DNA of 64,000 nt, taken from NCBI GenBank assembly GCA_001949185.1, contig BDGG01000001.1, positions 2,497,324 to 2,561,323 on the forward strand, in the 5' to 3' direction. The notes below the pieces were generated by a model that made no database searches, was not told the DNA's origin, and saw only the letters and a list, made by a program, of their open reading frames with translations. The position numbers and the translations under genes are program-made. Shown piece by piece: positions 35,386-46,800 of this stretch; positions within the stretch are counted from its first letter, which is position 1, and the number at the start of each line of letters is the position of its first letter. This DNA is from Ramazzottius varieornatus (taxonomy: Eukaryota > Tardigrada > Eutardigrada > Parachela > Ramazzottiidae).

Positions 35386-38084
35386 ATGGATGCCTCATCA
35401 GCGCGTCGAAAGTCACATGGAATCGGGGCTGGAGGAAGCAGCAAAACCCCATCAAGTCAGAATGCATCGTTGCCATCTGGCATGAAAAGCTCATTATCGA
35501 GACCTGATTCCCTGATGCCCGCCACACTCGTTCCCACAAGCGACCGAGAGGCTGTACCGTTTAGAATCAGCGCGGCTTCGTCGGGGTCGGATATCTCCAA
35601 AGAACGGCTAATCCAGTTACTGACGAACGTTGAGGATGAGTACGATAAAGTCATTAAGGAGAATGCTCGCCTCAAAGCTCAGATCGAAGCCATGTCGAGA
35701 CCTGGCTTCCATCCCTCCACCAACGTCAATCTCTTCGCGCAGTCAGGTGGAATCTGCGGAATTTCTGCCCGTTCTTCGTTGAGCTCCAAGAACTCCTTCC
35801 CGCTTGCTCAAACCGTCCCAGCTGACGCTGGCGCCCATTCCCCTCCGCTCAGCTCGGTCGACTCGTCCCTGCATAAATTAAAGATTCTCAAGGAGGAACA
35901 GCTGCAAAAGTTCAAGAGTTCGAGACGTAAGATTGCTTCGGCGACCTCGAGGTTACGAAATGTGCCGTCGGCCGAAGCGGCGGTGGTGCGCAATTTCTCC
36001 AAGCATAATGATGGCGTTTGGGACGTGACTGTTCCCAGAGCGGCTACTTGTCCGTATTCCATCTTGGCCAGTGCCAGTGCTGATCGCACTGCTTGTGTAT
36101 GGAACGCCAAGACCGGACAATGCCTCACACAATATCAAGGTAAAACTACAATTACATAGTTTTCTGTCATCTGTTTTAATTTACGAAGTGAGGAAAATAA
36201 TGATAACATGGCGGAATGAATGCAACCGGAAGTTGCCAGTATTAGCCGTCGAAATCACAGTCATGGCGAGTCAGTGGGGGCAAATATTTTTATGACGTCA
36301 TACTGCCAAAGCCGTCAGCCGTGCCAGGTGGTAGGCATATTAACACTTGATCACAATGACGTCAGGGCGACCAGCAGTCTTACGGCCTGCCACACAGTAG
36401 CTGAGTATTTTCATTGTGAACGTTAGCTGTTTCCTGGTTTCCTAACTGCTGCGTGAGCCGCGACATAGTAGTATGACTGCACCTTTGGCAGTACATTTCC
36501 GTGTGCTTATCGTGCAGTGAACTGGAAGGTAATTACTTTTGAGAAGACATCAAGGCATGAGAAATTGCGTTGTAAATCAGACGTAAAGGAACAAACCCGA
36601 GGGATGGGCTTCCTTCAATCACGCGGCGAAGTCTTATAATGATCTTGGCCTGTTTTCCTTTTTACAGGACATGATGGAGCTGTCAACTCGGTGCGCTTTA
36701 TGTCAATGCGTGTCGCTATGGGCGACAGTGTTCTGGTCCTCACCGCCAGCGGAGACTGCACCGCGCACGTCTGGAAGGTGAATGCTTCGCAGCTGGCCTC
36801 CAAAGAAGACCAAGGTACCCAGAATAAACCGTAAATGCAGAGACAGTACAATAGACCGAAAGCTTTCACGCTGAACGCAAGGCTTCTCGAAGTGAATGAA
36901 GGACTTCTGCATCGGAACAGAAAAGGCAAAGAAAGTTTTGGCATGAAGAATGCGTGAAAACTTGATCGAGAAATCGAAAGGAAATGTGAAGTGAATCGTC
37001 CAGAAATTAATTATCGTTTTCTGTCAGGTGATCCTACGGAAGGTGATTCCTTCCATTCATCCAGCAAGCCTAACAGAATGTTGGTCAATTACCCGTTGAT
37101 GGTGTTGCGTTCCCACACGAATGCTGTCAGTTGTGCCGAATGGATATCCGGCACTGATCAAATTATCACGGCCTCGTGGGATCGTTCGGCCATCGTCTTC
37201 GACGTGGAGACCGGCGACAACCTGAATACCTTTGCCGGTCACGATGATGAATTAACTTATGTCTCCGTGTGTAGACCACAAAAGCTCTTTGTGACCTGTT
37301 CGAAGGACGCCACGTTCCGGCTGTGGGACCTCCGGGAACCAACGTTACAATCAGTTAGCGTCTTTCAGGGCCACACTGATGCCGTGAACTGCGCGGTGTT
37401 TACTCCCAGTGGTGACAGCATTGTCTCCGGTGGAGATGACAGAGTACTGCGCGTGTGGGACCTTCGCAATATGAGGTCGCCCAAGTCCTCGGTCCGAATG
37501 GACGGAGCCATTAACAGGTACCAGTATTTATTCTTGATCAAACATCAAGACTCACTTCAAGACGAGATAGAATTCGCTAAACTGAATACTAAGGATGTCG
37601 GAAAATGGGCTCACACAGATTGCTTTCCCACGTGGCGCGCAGGTCTCGGCTAATAATAGTACAAACGTGCGTCACTTGAAGTAGCGCTCTGATCAAAATC
37701 GTTTGTCGGCGTCCCACATTTTTCATTTGAATGAAATCGATATTGGAAATTTGGAAAGATGGCTGAGAATCGAGTTTTTAACCCAGTTATCATAAGTGCG
37801 ATTTTGTCTAATTTTATTATTTTCCGTGTTAAAGGTTGTCCATATCGGAGTCCTTGGTGGTGGCAGCTCCGTTGGATAACCGCTCGGTCGAGTTGTACTC
37901 GATCACTACGGGTAAGCTGACGCGGTTACCGCGAGCCAAACGCCTGGGCCATCAACGAATGGTAACAGCTGCGGCCTGGTTCGACGATTATCCTCCGTCG
38001 TCTCCGGCCTATGGACTGGACGTTAATTTGGTAACGTCGGCGTTCGACCGACAAATCATTGGTTGGAAAACGATAACTGGTTAA
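35386..38084 (+). CDS. WDR37: WDR37 WD40-repeat protein, 5 exons
   Basis: Exons 35386-36139, 36668-36814, 37028-37517 and 37835-38084 carry the whole frame (a fifth, 5'-UTR exon is likely), giving 546 residues. The N-terminal 200 residues are Ser-rich with a short coiled coil (LIQLLTNVEDEYDKVIKENARL), then seven WD40 blades begin at HNDGVWDVTV. Clear blade ends include ASASADRTACVWNA, LTASGDCTAHVWKV, ITASWDRSAIVFDV, CSKDATFRLWDL and GGDDRVLRVWDL. The order and the C-terminal FDRQIIGWKT match animal WDR37, which binds PACS proteins and influences ER calcium handling and endolysosomal trafficking. It is a scaffold without a catalytic site. The ATG chosen is the first in frame; the 528-bp intron 36140-36667 holds TGACGTCA motifs. 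Confidence 0.9.
37592..37717. repeat. Palindromic element, family A copy 7
   Basis: In WDR37 intron 37518-37834. Left GATGTCGG, right GTTTGTCGGCGTCCCAC, core ACGTGGCGCGCAGG and CGTGCGTCACTTG. Confidence 0.7.
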
Positions 38085-41000
38085 TGATGGTTGTTCTTGT
38101 TTCTGGTTACGTTTTTCTTCAAGAGTTTTATTAAACGAAGTGTTTTTCAATTCTGGTTATAATCAAAAACCCCTGGTTGGACCATTTTGGCTTGCCTCTC
38201 TGTTTTCAACAAAGCTTTTTGGAACATTAGGCTTTACTGGTTTTTCATCCTACTCAGCGTGAAAGTATTTCTTAGTTACATTGATTTTCTTGTGTGAACG
38301 AATGTTTTATAACTCCTTCAAAGAAAAGTATTTCCTGCTTGACACCACACTTCACTTCGAACGCAATCTACTACATTCTCAAGTAGACACAAGCAACTCG
38401 GGAATTCCCGAGTCAGGAACTAATCCGCAGTCAAGTAGCGCTTTGTGTCCGATAGACAGATAGCTTTATTGAGCCTGGACAATCTAGTCAACGGCCTGCT
38501 CGGCCTGCGCGATCTTCAGCGGATAAAGGAACATGCTAAAATACAGTATTAAGTTAAATACCTGCCGGAGATCGTTACATGGAACAGGTACCAGATGCAA
38601 AATTCGTAGAGCCTCAACAGAAGCAACTGAATTTACTAAACAAGGAAATGAGGAAGCGTTCTTCAATCTTCGTCCAGGGGTTCGCTCGTCCCTGTCCATT
38701 TCCGACTGGCTTGGTTGTTCCCGGTTTGACGCTCGAGCTGTTCCAAGTTTATGGTTGGGTCCGATGCCGGTATCGTTGGCTTCTTAATGTCCGTCGCGAT
38801 GGTCCTCATGGTAGACTTGGGTTTGCCCTCCGAACCTGGCAGTACCAACGGAAGCTTGAGCCGCTTGGCTTGGCGGATCGATGATGTGACGGCCATTCGA
38901 ATGCTATCCTCCTCCCAAATGGGTCACTTCCTTGTTGTCCACCATTACCACGTCTACGTCCTCGGTGTTCCCTACCACCACGTCCACCGCCACGTCCCTC
39001 AGAGTGTTCATTAGCGCCACTACGTCCACCGTGGAGTTGGCCACGGTGAGCGGATCGATCCGAAGTCGATCTTCACATCTGGTCGACCGGCACTGACAGC
39101 GGTCGCTGTTGGCTCTTGTGCATGGTGGACTTTGGCCTGAGGGACCTGGAGACGGGTAGGCTGGATGGCCAAGGTTAGGGGATGGAGCAGCTTGTTGGAT
39201 CACTGTCATCCCTGGCAGGATTAGCCACTCTTCGGCCGTGAATCTTGGTTCGAGAGTTGCCAGTCTGTAGCATTTTCTCCTTTGAGGAGGAATGTAGAGA
39301 ACGAATTTCCGTGTTGCTGCCAACGCGGAAGCTCGACCGGAAACAGGTGGCGTTTTCGAGGAACGTCTCGTGCTCACTGTTCGTGTCTCTCTGGATCAAG
39401 CTGTGTAAGTTCTTTCGAGGGTCTCTTAGGCTTTCCCGGAGCGTTTGAACTAAACCAGGCAATATAAAATGGCAGATACGGAGGAGAAAATTACTGGCAG
39501 AGGGAGTGGTAGGGTTCCATGCTGAAGAATCACCGCGTCTCCAGAAAATAAAGATGGCGCTGGTGGAATTAGGAGACCAAATTCCGCCTGTTGTGTGCTG
39601 AAGAGTGGAACCAAAGGCACCGAATGTAGGGCCGAAAGAAAGGTTTAGGGATGGGTTTTGGCTTATCGTGGGAGAACATTGGAGTACCCACAGTTGGGTG
39701 ACGGTGAACCCCTTCCCGCATATACTGCTCTTTCCCAAACAGTTCTCTTTTCATTGTGAACACAAGGAAACGAAGCACTTGAGCATGAAATCAGGATAAT
39801 CTAAACAGTATTGGCAGCTTTGGTTGTAAACGCGCCACGATCGAAATATCGATCGGAAAGCGGATTTAATTGACGCTGTTAGACGACGCTGGATGCTTGA
39901 GATGGCGACTAGCCGGAATATGCTCTTCCGTTTGTTCCTCATGTTCCTTCCCGCGACGGTTATCAATCTCGCCTTGGTCTATTCTGGGGCTGTTGTCGAA
40001 ACATCTTCCTTCAAGGCATTCCAAACTGTGAAAGCTGGCTGTCGATTGTAAAGGGAATATAACGTCCCACAGGATTAACGATGAGCGAAGGAGGATAAGA
40101 GATCTGAACGTGCCAAGCTATTGGCAAGCCATGAGGCAAGCCAAGCTATTTCTTCGCGCACAAAGAACGGCTTTCGTTGATAAGCCTGCAAGGTAGAGCC
40201 GTAAGGCTTGCCAATGATCCCGTTTGCAACATAGAAGTACGTCAACGTCATCGCGAGCTGCGATCGAGCCTAGCCTGACATCCGGACTTGATTGTTCTAG
40301 TACGGCTGTATATAACCGGGGTTGCGCTACTCAGTGCCGGAAGAACCGTCTCTTCCACATGTAAATACAGGGGAGTGCGATAGTGTTGAGAAAGAGCCCA
40401 GGAGGCCACCACTACATTATCGCGGCACATTATTTCAATCGATTGGCAATTCTGAAAGGGGGAAAAGCCTGCGATCCAACACTTCGGCAGTTTATATATA
40501 CCTAGCTTCTCTCTCTTCCCGAGAGTTTATCGACTTGGATTTTCTATCTGTGGAATTTATTGTGCCGAGTTTGTAGACATTTTAACTGAGCAAACTTGAG
40601 CTATATGGGCATCATCCTTGTGAGCGAAAAGTGCTGCAATGGTTGGGATGAAGTGATTCGAGCAGTCGGGAGAAAGAAGGAAACACCAGTGCATACGTAT
40701 AAATGCAGACTACTATAGTATGTCGCCTCTCCCGCAAATGATCTGATTATTTATTTATCTATCGGCCGTCAATTGTGTGGTCCGGTGGCATTCGATGTTT
40801 TGAGAGCGCGAAGAGCGCATTCTCATCCGCGGCCCGGTCGGGTTCGCTGTTTGCCTGCTCGAAGCGCCCATCCGACATAGTTCTACCCACATTCTACCCC
40901 CAACCTATTATTGATCTTGCATTGAGTCCTTGCCGCCAGCTCGATATACTTTAGCTCGGGATCGGTTAGAGGAAAGAGGAGAAAAACTGAAGGAATACAC

Positions 41001-41277
41001 GCGAGATAAATCCGGCTGGATGAAAAGATGAGGATGGTCGTTTGTTCAGGCTAATCGTCGTGCGTGAGATGATGATCATCAGCTAGCAGCGGAGGTTTTT
41101 TATATCTCCCCTTTCCTATATTTTTCATTTGCTCCATTTGTATGGCGGTTCGCAACTCAGGGAAATCTGCCTTGATTAATCCCTGTTCGAGTTGGGGGCA
41201 AAGTGCAGATCGAGTATGCATAGATCTAATGAGAACCCTGTGATGCTGTCAGCCTTGGCGCAAGAGCGTTCTCTGAT
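38085..41277. other. Intergenic, includes RGG-rich region
   Basis: Apart from the RGG-rich minus-strand region listed separately, I see nothing supported. Around 40107-40150 the word GCCAAGCTATT occurs twice and GGCAAGCC several times. The last 200 bp should hold the promoter of the folate-receptor-like gene. Confidence 0.4.
38660..39450 (-). CDS. Unresolved RGG-box coding region
   Basis: On the minus strand, one frame through about 39065-38845 reads HRGQLHGGRSGANEHSEG and then GRGGGRGGREHRGRRRG, a classic RGG box as in RNA-binding proteins. It continues with NGGQQGSDPFGRR. Upstream, other frames give protein-like stretches (KFVLYIPPQRRK; AQEPTATAVSAGRPDVKIDF), and downstream SEGKPKSTMRTIATDIKKP. 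No splice pairs I tried unite them, so this is either a real RNA-binding protein gene with introns I could not place or a frameshifted copy. Limits are approximate. No symbol is justified. Confidence 0.3.
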
Positions 41278-43539
41278 ATGGCTTCGCCGGTGAAATTGGA
41301 TGTAGCGTTGGGGACGGGCGCAAGGTTTTTGTTAACTTGTGGAATCTTCTTACTGTTCATGATGCCGATTTCGGGAGGAACCCACGACTTCAACTCCCGT
41401 TTCGTCGTGCCGAAAGATTTCAATAAACCCTACTGCAGCTATTTTGCAAACAGGAGTCCACAACCGGCACCTGAACTCCGGAATTGCAGTTGGTACAAAA
41501 AGGTGCGTCAATACCTGTCATGAAATTAGAGCACATCTTCGCTCTTTAACTGCCACAGAAGAAGCAGAAAATATTAGTCTCGGTATTCTAAAAAGTTTGG
41601 CACGAATCATCATGATCATCATGCTACGTTGTTCAATTTTCACGGGAAAAATCTCTCTTACTGCGAAGCGTTTCCAGGAAATTAGGATGGAGCGCACGCC
41701 AGACTATTGAATTTCCTTAAGTTGCTTTCTGTTTAATCAGAGAGGCGAAACTGTAAATTGACAAACTTAATTTGGAGAGAAGATTGATTGCTTTGCAACT
41801 GCCGCAATTTTGGTCAATATACAAGGTTGATTCTGATTGCTTCGACGGACTTTGAAGTGCTACAAACAATTCTACGATACTTGCTCCACTGTTGAATTCT
41901 GTCCCGAGGTAGCTCAGGCTCCCGCAATCTTTGTAAGAAAGTCTAGTGCAGATCGGATGACCGGGAACAAAGCAAGTTGGAAAAAGTCGCAGGTACCCGG
42001 AAATCTAGGGTCGGTTTTAGACTGAAGATTTGGCTCATTTGCGGTTTTTTTGCAACTGGATCAAGCTCTTAAATAAAATCCGCCGATGCTATTTGGCTGA
42101 GACAGCATTTCGGCACAGGAATAGCGGGACGCCTTCCGTGCTTTGTCGTTTTGAAAAAGCATGTGGCAAGTAAACGCGTTGGTAAGCAAAAAAGTGAAAT
42201 TGTTTAATGAACTAATTTTATTTACTTATTTGACAGTGAATCAAAAGCTTTGGTTTGTTTTTGTAAAATAGCCTTGGCATTTGTTTTTTGCAACAAATTG
42301 GCCCCTGGCAATTCGACAGTCTGGGTCGCCCGGTAGAAATATTTCGTTGACTAAAATGAGTGTTTTTCTGTCAGTCGCCTCAGCCAAGCAATTGAAGTTA
42401 TGACCATGAGATATATACAGAGCTGAAGATCCGAAAAATGGTCTATACAACGGGTGGAAGCACGACTATAACGGGTCAGAAAAAAATTTACTACAGATTT
42501 AAAAAATCCGTCGGAAGCGATCTGAATTAACCTTGTGAGTGTAACGTCAAACACACCAAAATGGAGCCGCAAGAGACCGCAATATACGGTAATGCTCAAT
42601 GCACATGACGTCAAAGGTCATCATTCATCTTCCGGCTTTTCCATTTCGTAACTTCTGTTTCGGTTCGGTATTCCCAGAGGACCAAATTATCGAACATTTC
42701 CATTTGCGATATTACATCTTATTGATTTTGGTGTTTTTTTCGATCTTTCAGAATAGCTGCTGTCGGCAAGGTACGTACGCCACTTGTCAGATTAGGTAAT
42801 CCAAAGTTCCCCGCACTGTTACGAGCTAATGGCGACTAATTTGTAGTTGAGCTGGATGCCATTTTCAAAGACATCAAGCCTATCCTTGGGGCGGACGAGA
42901 AGTGTACCAAAATGCTCAATTACATGATTTGCTGGGTCTGTGATCCCAGTAAGTGCAAATTAGCCACCACGATTTCGCCACCTCTAAGTGTATTGCATCA
43001 CATCACTTCGGTCCCTTGACAAGCAGCTGTTTGTTCAAGCGATACATTTTTCTAAAATGATTTAGGACATTGGCGAGATGACCTGAACACGGTCGTTATC
43101 TCCAGTGGCGCACTTTCTGATTGTTTTTGGCAGACAGTTTGCGCCACTTACGGATACGACCCTGTCCGCCCCATTTAATTATGGAGTAATGATGTTATGC
43201 AAATGCTTCTTGTTCGCAGATCAACACTTGTTCTACTCTAGCCAGCGACAAGAACTGACCTTCTGCGAGTCATTTTGTGACGCTATATTGTCGGCGTGTC
43301 AGACTGCCATTCAGAAGGGCGAACTCATGGCGCATTTCTATCAAGACGGTCGGCAGTTCTGCAAGAACCACAATTTCCATGTGCCGGAAAGCTCGAGCAA
43401 TGAAACGTGCTTCCCGTCGAGAACGTTATGGCAGCAAGTCGGCGGATGGCGAAGCGGTGCCATAAGTCTTCAAGCACCCGTCAGTCTATACACGGGCCTT
43501 TCTTTCCTTGTCAATAGCCTGCTGCTTCGTTTTCTTTAG
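41278..43539 (+). CDS. Folate-receptor-like GPI-anchored protein, 4 exons
   Basis: Exons 41278-41502, 42752-42770, 42847-42948 and 43220-43539 give 221 residues. A signal peptide (FLLTCGIFLLFMMPISG) is followed by a Cys-rich domain. The NCSWYKKNSCCRQ motif matches the CxxWxKNxCC signature of the folate receptor family, and later Cys pairs (KCTKMLNYMICWVCDP; FCESFCDAILSACQ) keep its spacing. The C-terminus is hydrophobic after a small-residue stretch (GWRSGAIS...LSFLVNSLLLRFL), typical of GPI addition. Members bind folate or riboflavin or act in cell adhesion. The folate-pocket Trp/Asp residues are not convincingly conserved, so the ligand is unknown. Exon 2 is a 19-nt microexon that encodes the diagnostic NSCCRQ, and its phase fits both sides. 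The preceding intron is 1.25 kb. Confidence 0.75.
43066..43172. repeat. Palindromic element, family A copy 8
   Basis: In folate-receptor-like gene intron 42949-43219. TCCAGTGGCGCAC faces GTTTGCGCCACTTA; outer GACCTGAACACGGTCG and ATACGACCCTGTCC are diverged. Confidence 0.7.
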
Positions 43540-43895
43540 AAACATTACACTTGTGGGGTATGAGTACCTCGTAACGGTAACACCCTTTTCATAGGTAAAC
43601 TGACTGCCAAGATCGATATTCAACCTGTGTCAAACGAGTGGGATGAGTTTGTAATGCTGGCTTCGATCCATGCCAACGCTCTAAATTCACCGATAATTTC
43701 TCTCCTGCCCAGAGTCTTCAGACATACCACATTGTGCATCGCGTACGGAATCTTTCATTTGAAAGACACGAGAATTAAAAATCACTGTACTCCGACAATT
43801 CCATAAAAAACACTGCGAGGCTGTATCTCGGCGAAAAAAATACTGAAGAACTATTTCAACTTGATCCGCAGAAAGATGAGAAGAGGAAGGAACTT

Positions 43896-46800
43896 CTACA
43901 GCTTTTTTGCTAAGCGATAGTTTGGTATCGGTAAAACAGGTCCGACATTGACCATATCACAGAAGCTCGTATCTAGAACTAATGGTGCGAAAGCAGGGAC
44001 AGTTTCTTTGGTGAAGAGTGCGATGTTGGGTAGGTTGCCGATCCAGCCTTCCGCCAGCACAGTCCTGGCAACTACATTGCCCTTTACGGCTCTACCGATA
44101 AACCTGGTGCAATTGCCATACTGGCGGGTTACCAGGGCTATTTTCTGCTTCCCACCGCCTTCCATATCACATTGTACGACAATCATTTCGCCCGACTGAG
44201 CACGCAAGTATTTCGGGACGTCAACCAGCGGCATCATGGCGCCCACGAAATTACCGATGAAGTACCCGGCTGGCAGCGGAAACTTTGAGCGAAGCCCCCA
44301 TGTACTTCCTTCTTTGAAGACCTGAAACAGAAAACTTACCTCTTTGGTCCCAAGAACGATTTCTGAACATAAGATTTAGCCTTGAATAGAAACCGAAGTG
44401 GTCGTACATGATGGTCCATAATACACTGGCTTTTCACTCGAACCAGAATTCACCACGCTTTCACATTGTCAGTCTAGCATGATTACAACAGATGAAAGCC
44501 TGATTTAACTGGGTTAAATTTTTTAAATTATTAATCAGTACCTTAGTTTCTTTATGGACAAGCATACCTGAAAGTGGCCGAAGGAAGGTCGCTGTGTTAC
44601 ACGGTTCCTGCACTGCGTACTACAGTTGCACGAAGCCGAGCATTCGTAGATCATCCCGCTTCCGCCGTTTCCCACGTTCAGCCTTCCATCTTGTGTGTAG
44701 CACTTGGCCGTTGATGCGCCACTTCTCTTGGTACAATCACAGTTTTGCCAGTTACACTTCCCGTTCGGCCCACACTTGCACTTCTTCTCCCGGATCAAGA
44801 ACCCTACTGGTACTTCCTTCTCATACTGTACCACAGGCTGTGTTACATAATGGAACGACTGAGGCACTTCATCGTCCTCCGAGTTTACCACTTCGACCGG
44901 ATGTCTTTCTCGCCCCATAGAGAGGTCTTCAAGCACAACTCTGTGACTCGAGTAGGGAGGGTCTTTTGGCTTCTCAGCAGAGACTGGTCGAGCGTAGCCT
45001 CTTGCTCGGAGACGTAGCCGTTCGACGGCGTGCGACAAGTTGTCGCCGACGTACTCCAGTGCGTCAGTCGATGGGGTGAAGTGGAGCGTCCGCAAGACGT
45101 TGAGGGCGAAGTCATGGCCCCAGTCTTTGAGTAGTCGATCCGCGATCTTTCTTCCCATTTTTCGTTTCTTGAAGACTTTGACAATAGAGAGACACGTCGC
45201 GCAGTTGGTGATAGTCACAGAGTTCTTGGAGGAAAAAAGCTGGAAAAGATGTTCTTCAATCTCTTCGTCCGAAAAGGCAAACCTAAAAAGGAAAAGTCTA
45301 GGACCAAATTCACACCAGAATTCGATGAAAAGAAAACCGGATAGCTTTTGTTTTTGTTGCAAACTCGATAGTAAAACTGGTCAAATAGGAAGAATGCAAT
45401 GGTGAGCTCGGCAAAGCGCGCCACGATCGGTTTTCAGAGTGACGCGCGCTTGCAGCCAAAATAACCGACCATGTACGCCACTTGGAGAAACAATCTTTTC
45501 GAGTTTGTTTGCCAAGCTCCACAATTGTTCTTGGGACCGAAAACCAACCTGTCGAAATTGAGCACGTCACACTGCATCAGCAGCGCAATCGCATCATATC
45601 GCTTTGCGTCGACCAACTTTCTAAACGAAACTTCCAACGCTGCCGAACACACCGCGCGATCATCCAGCTTCCTCAACAAGACCACCGCCGCCGAGTACCC
45701 GACTGCCGCCGCGTACTCCATTGCTGTAAACTCTTGATCACCATACTTCGCGTCGATTGGAAACCCCGCTTGTATCAGCATGGACAAGATCGACAACTGC
45801 CTTTCACTGATAGCCAGAAACAATGGACCAACAAGCGCACTATGGAAATCTGTATGAGAGTACAAAGCTTCGACGTTACGAGGGTACAAGAGGAACTGTA
45901 AGACGCCCTTCAGGTCGCCGTCTCGAATGCAGAAAAGCAGGTCTGCCAAGTCCATCTCGACACGTTCGAGCATGTCGACTTCTTTCAGGACGGATTCCAT
46001 ACTGTAGGACTCCATGGCTGGCAAGTACGAGCAGGAGATGCGGAAACCAACGGGGAAATCGCGGTGGTAGGAGTTGGCAGGTGGACCGCAACGATGAAGG
46101 AGCGGCTGACGGGGAGTGAAGACAAGGGAAGGCTCGATAACATCGGAAGGAATGCGTAACATTATCAAACCAGGATCCTACAAGAACAACTTTTCGGATA
46201 AGTGCGTACAACGTTCTTCAAAATTCCCCCTCGGCAAATAAACTCGGCAAGATCTTTTTCCCAAGTGGCGCAAGCTTTCAGCACTGCAGTATGCAACTGT
46301 GCGCCACTTGGAAAAAACGATTTTGCCAAGTGCGTTTATTTAGTTTCCAAATACTGCATAGGAATTTGTTTTGAAATTTCGATGTATGTTCTTCTGCAAC
46401 TTACTTCAATCTTGACCACGACAAGCTCTGACACTTTCAGGCAGTGAACACACTTCACATGTCCACTGCCATCCTTATCACCACAGGCTTCGTGGTACAG
46501 ATGACCACTAGTGGCACTGCACGCTCGGAACTCGCCCAGCTCGCAGAAGATGGAGCAGGTTGGACAGGCATGGTGGTTACGAAGGTTCGCTACGTGGACA
46601 TCACAGAGGGAAATGAGCGGAAGGTTGGCTGCACAGCGAAACAACTTGTGCCGCATGGAACGAGGTATCTGCCTCGGACACGAGAAGGTTTGCCCATGAC
46701 ATGTCATCCTTGCTTGACACACTGTTTGGGCCAGAGCTTCCTTAACACCGGCCGGCGTCCATGGAAGAAGAGCTTTTCGATCGCGCCAGGAGTTCGTGAT

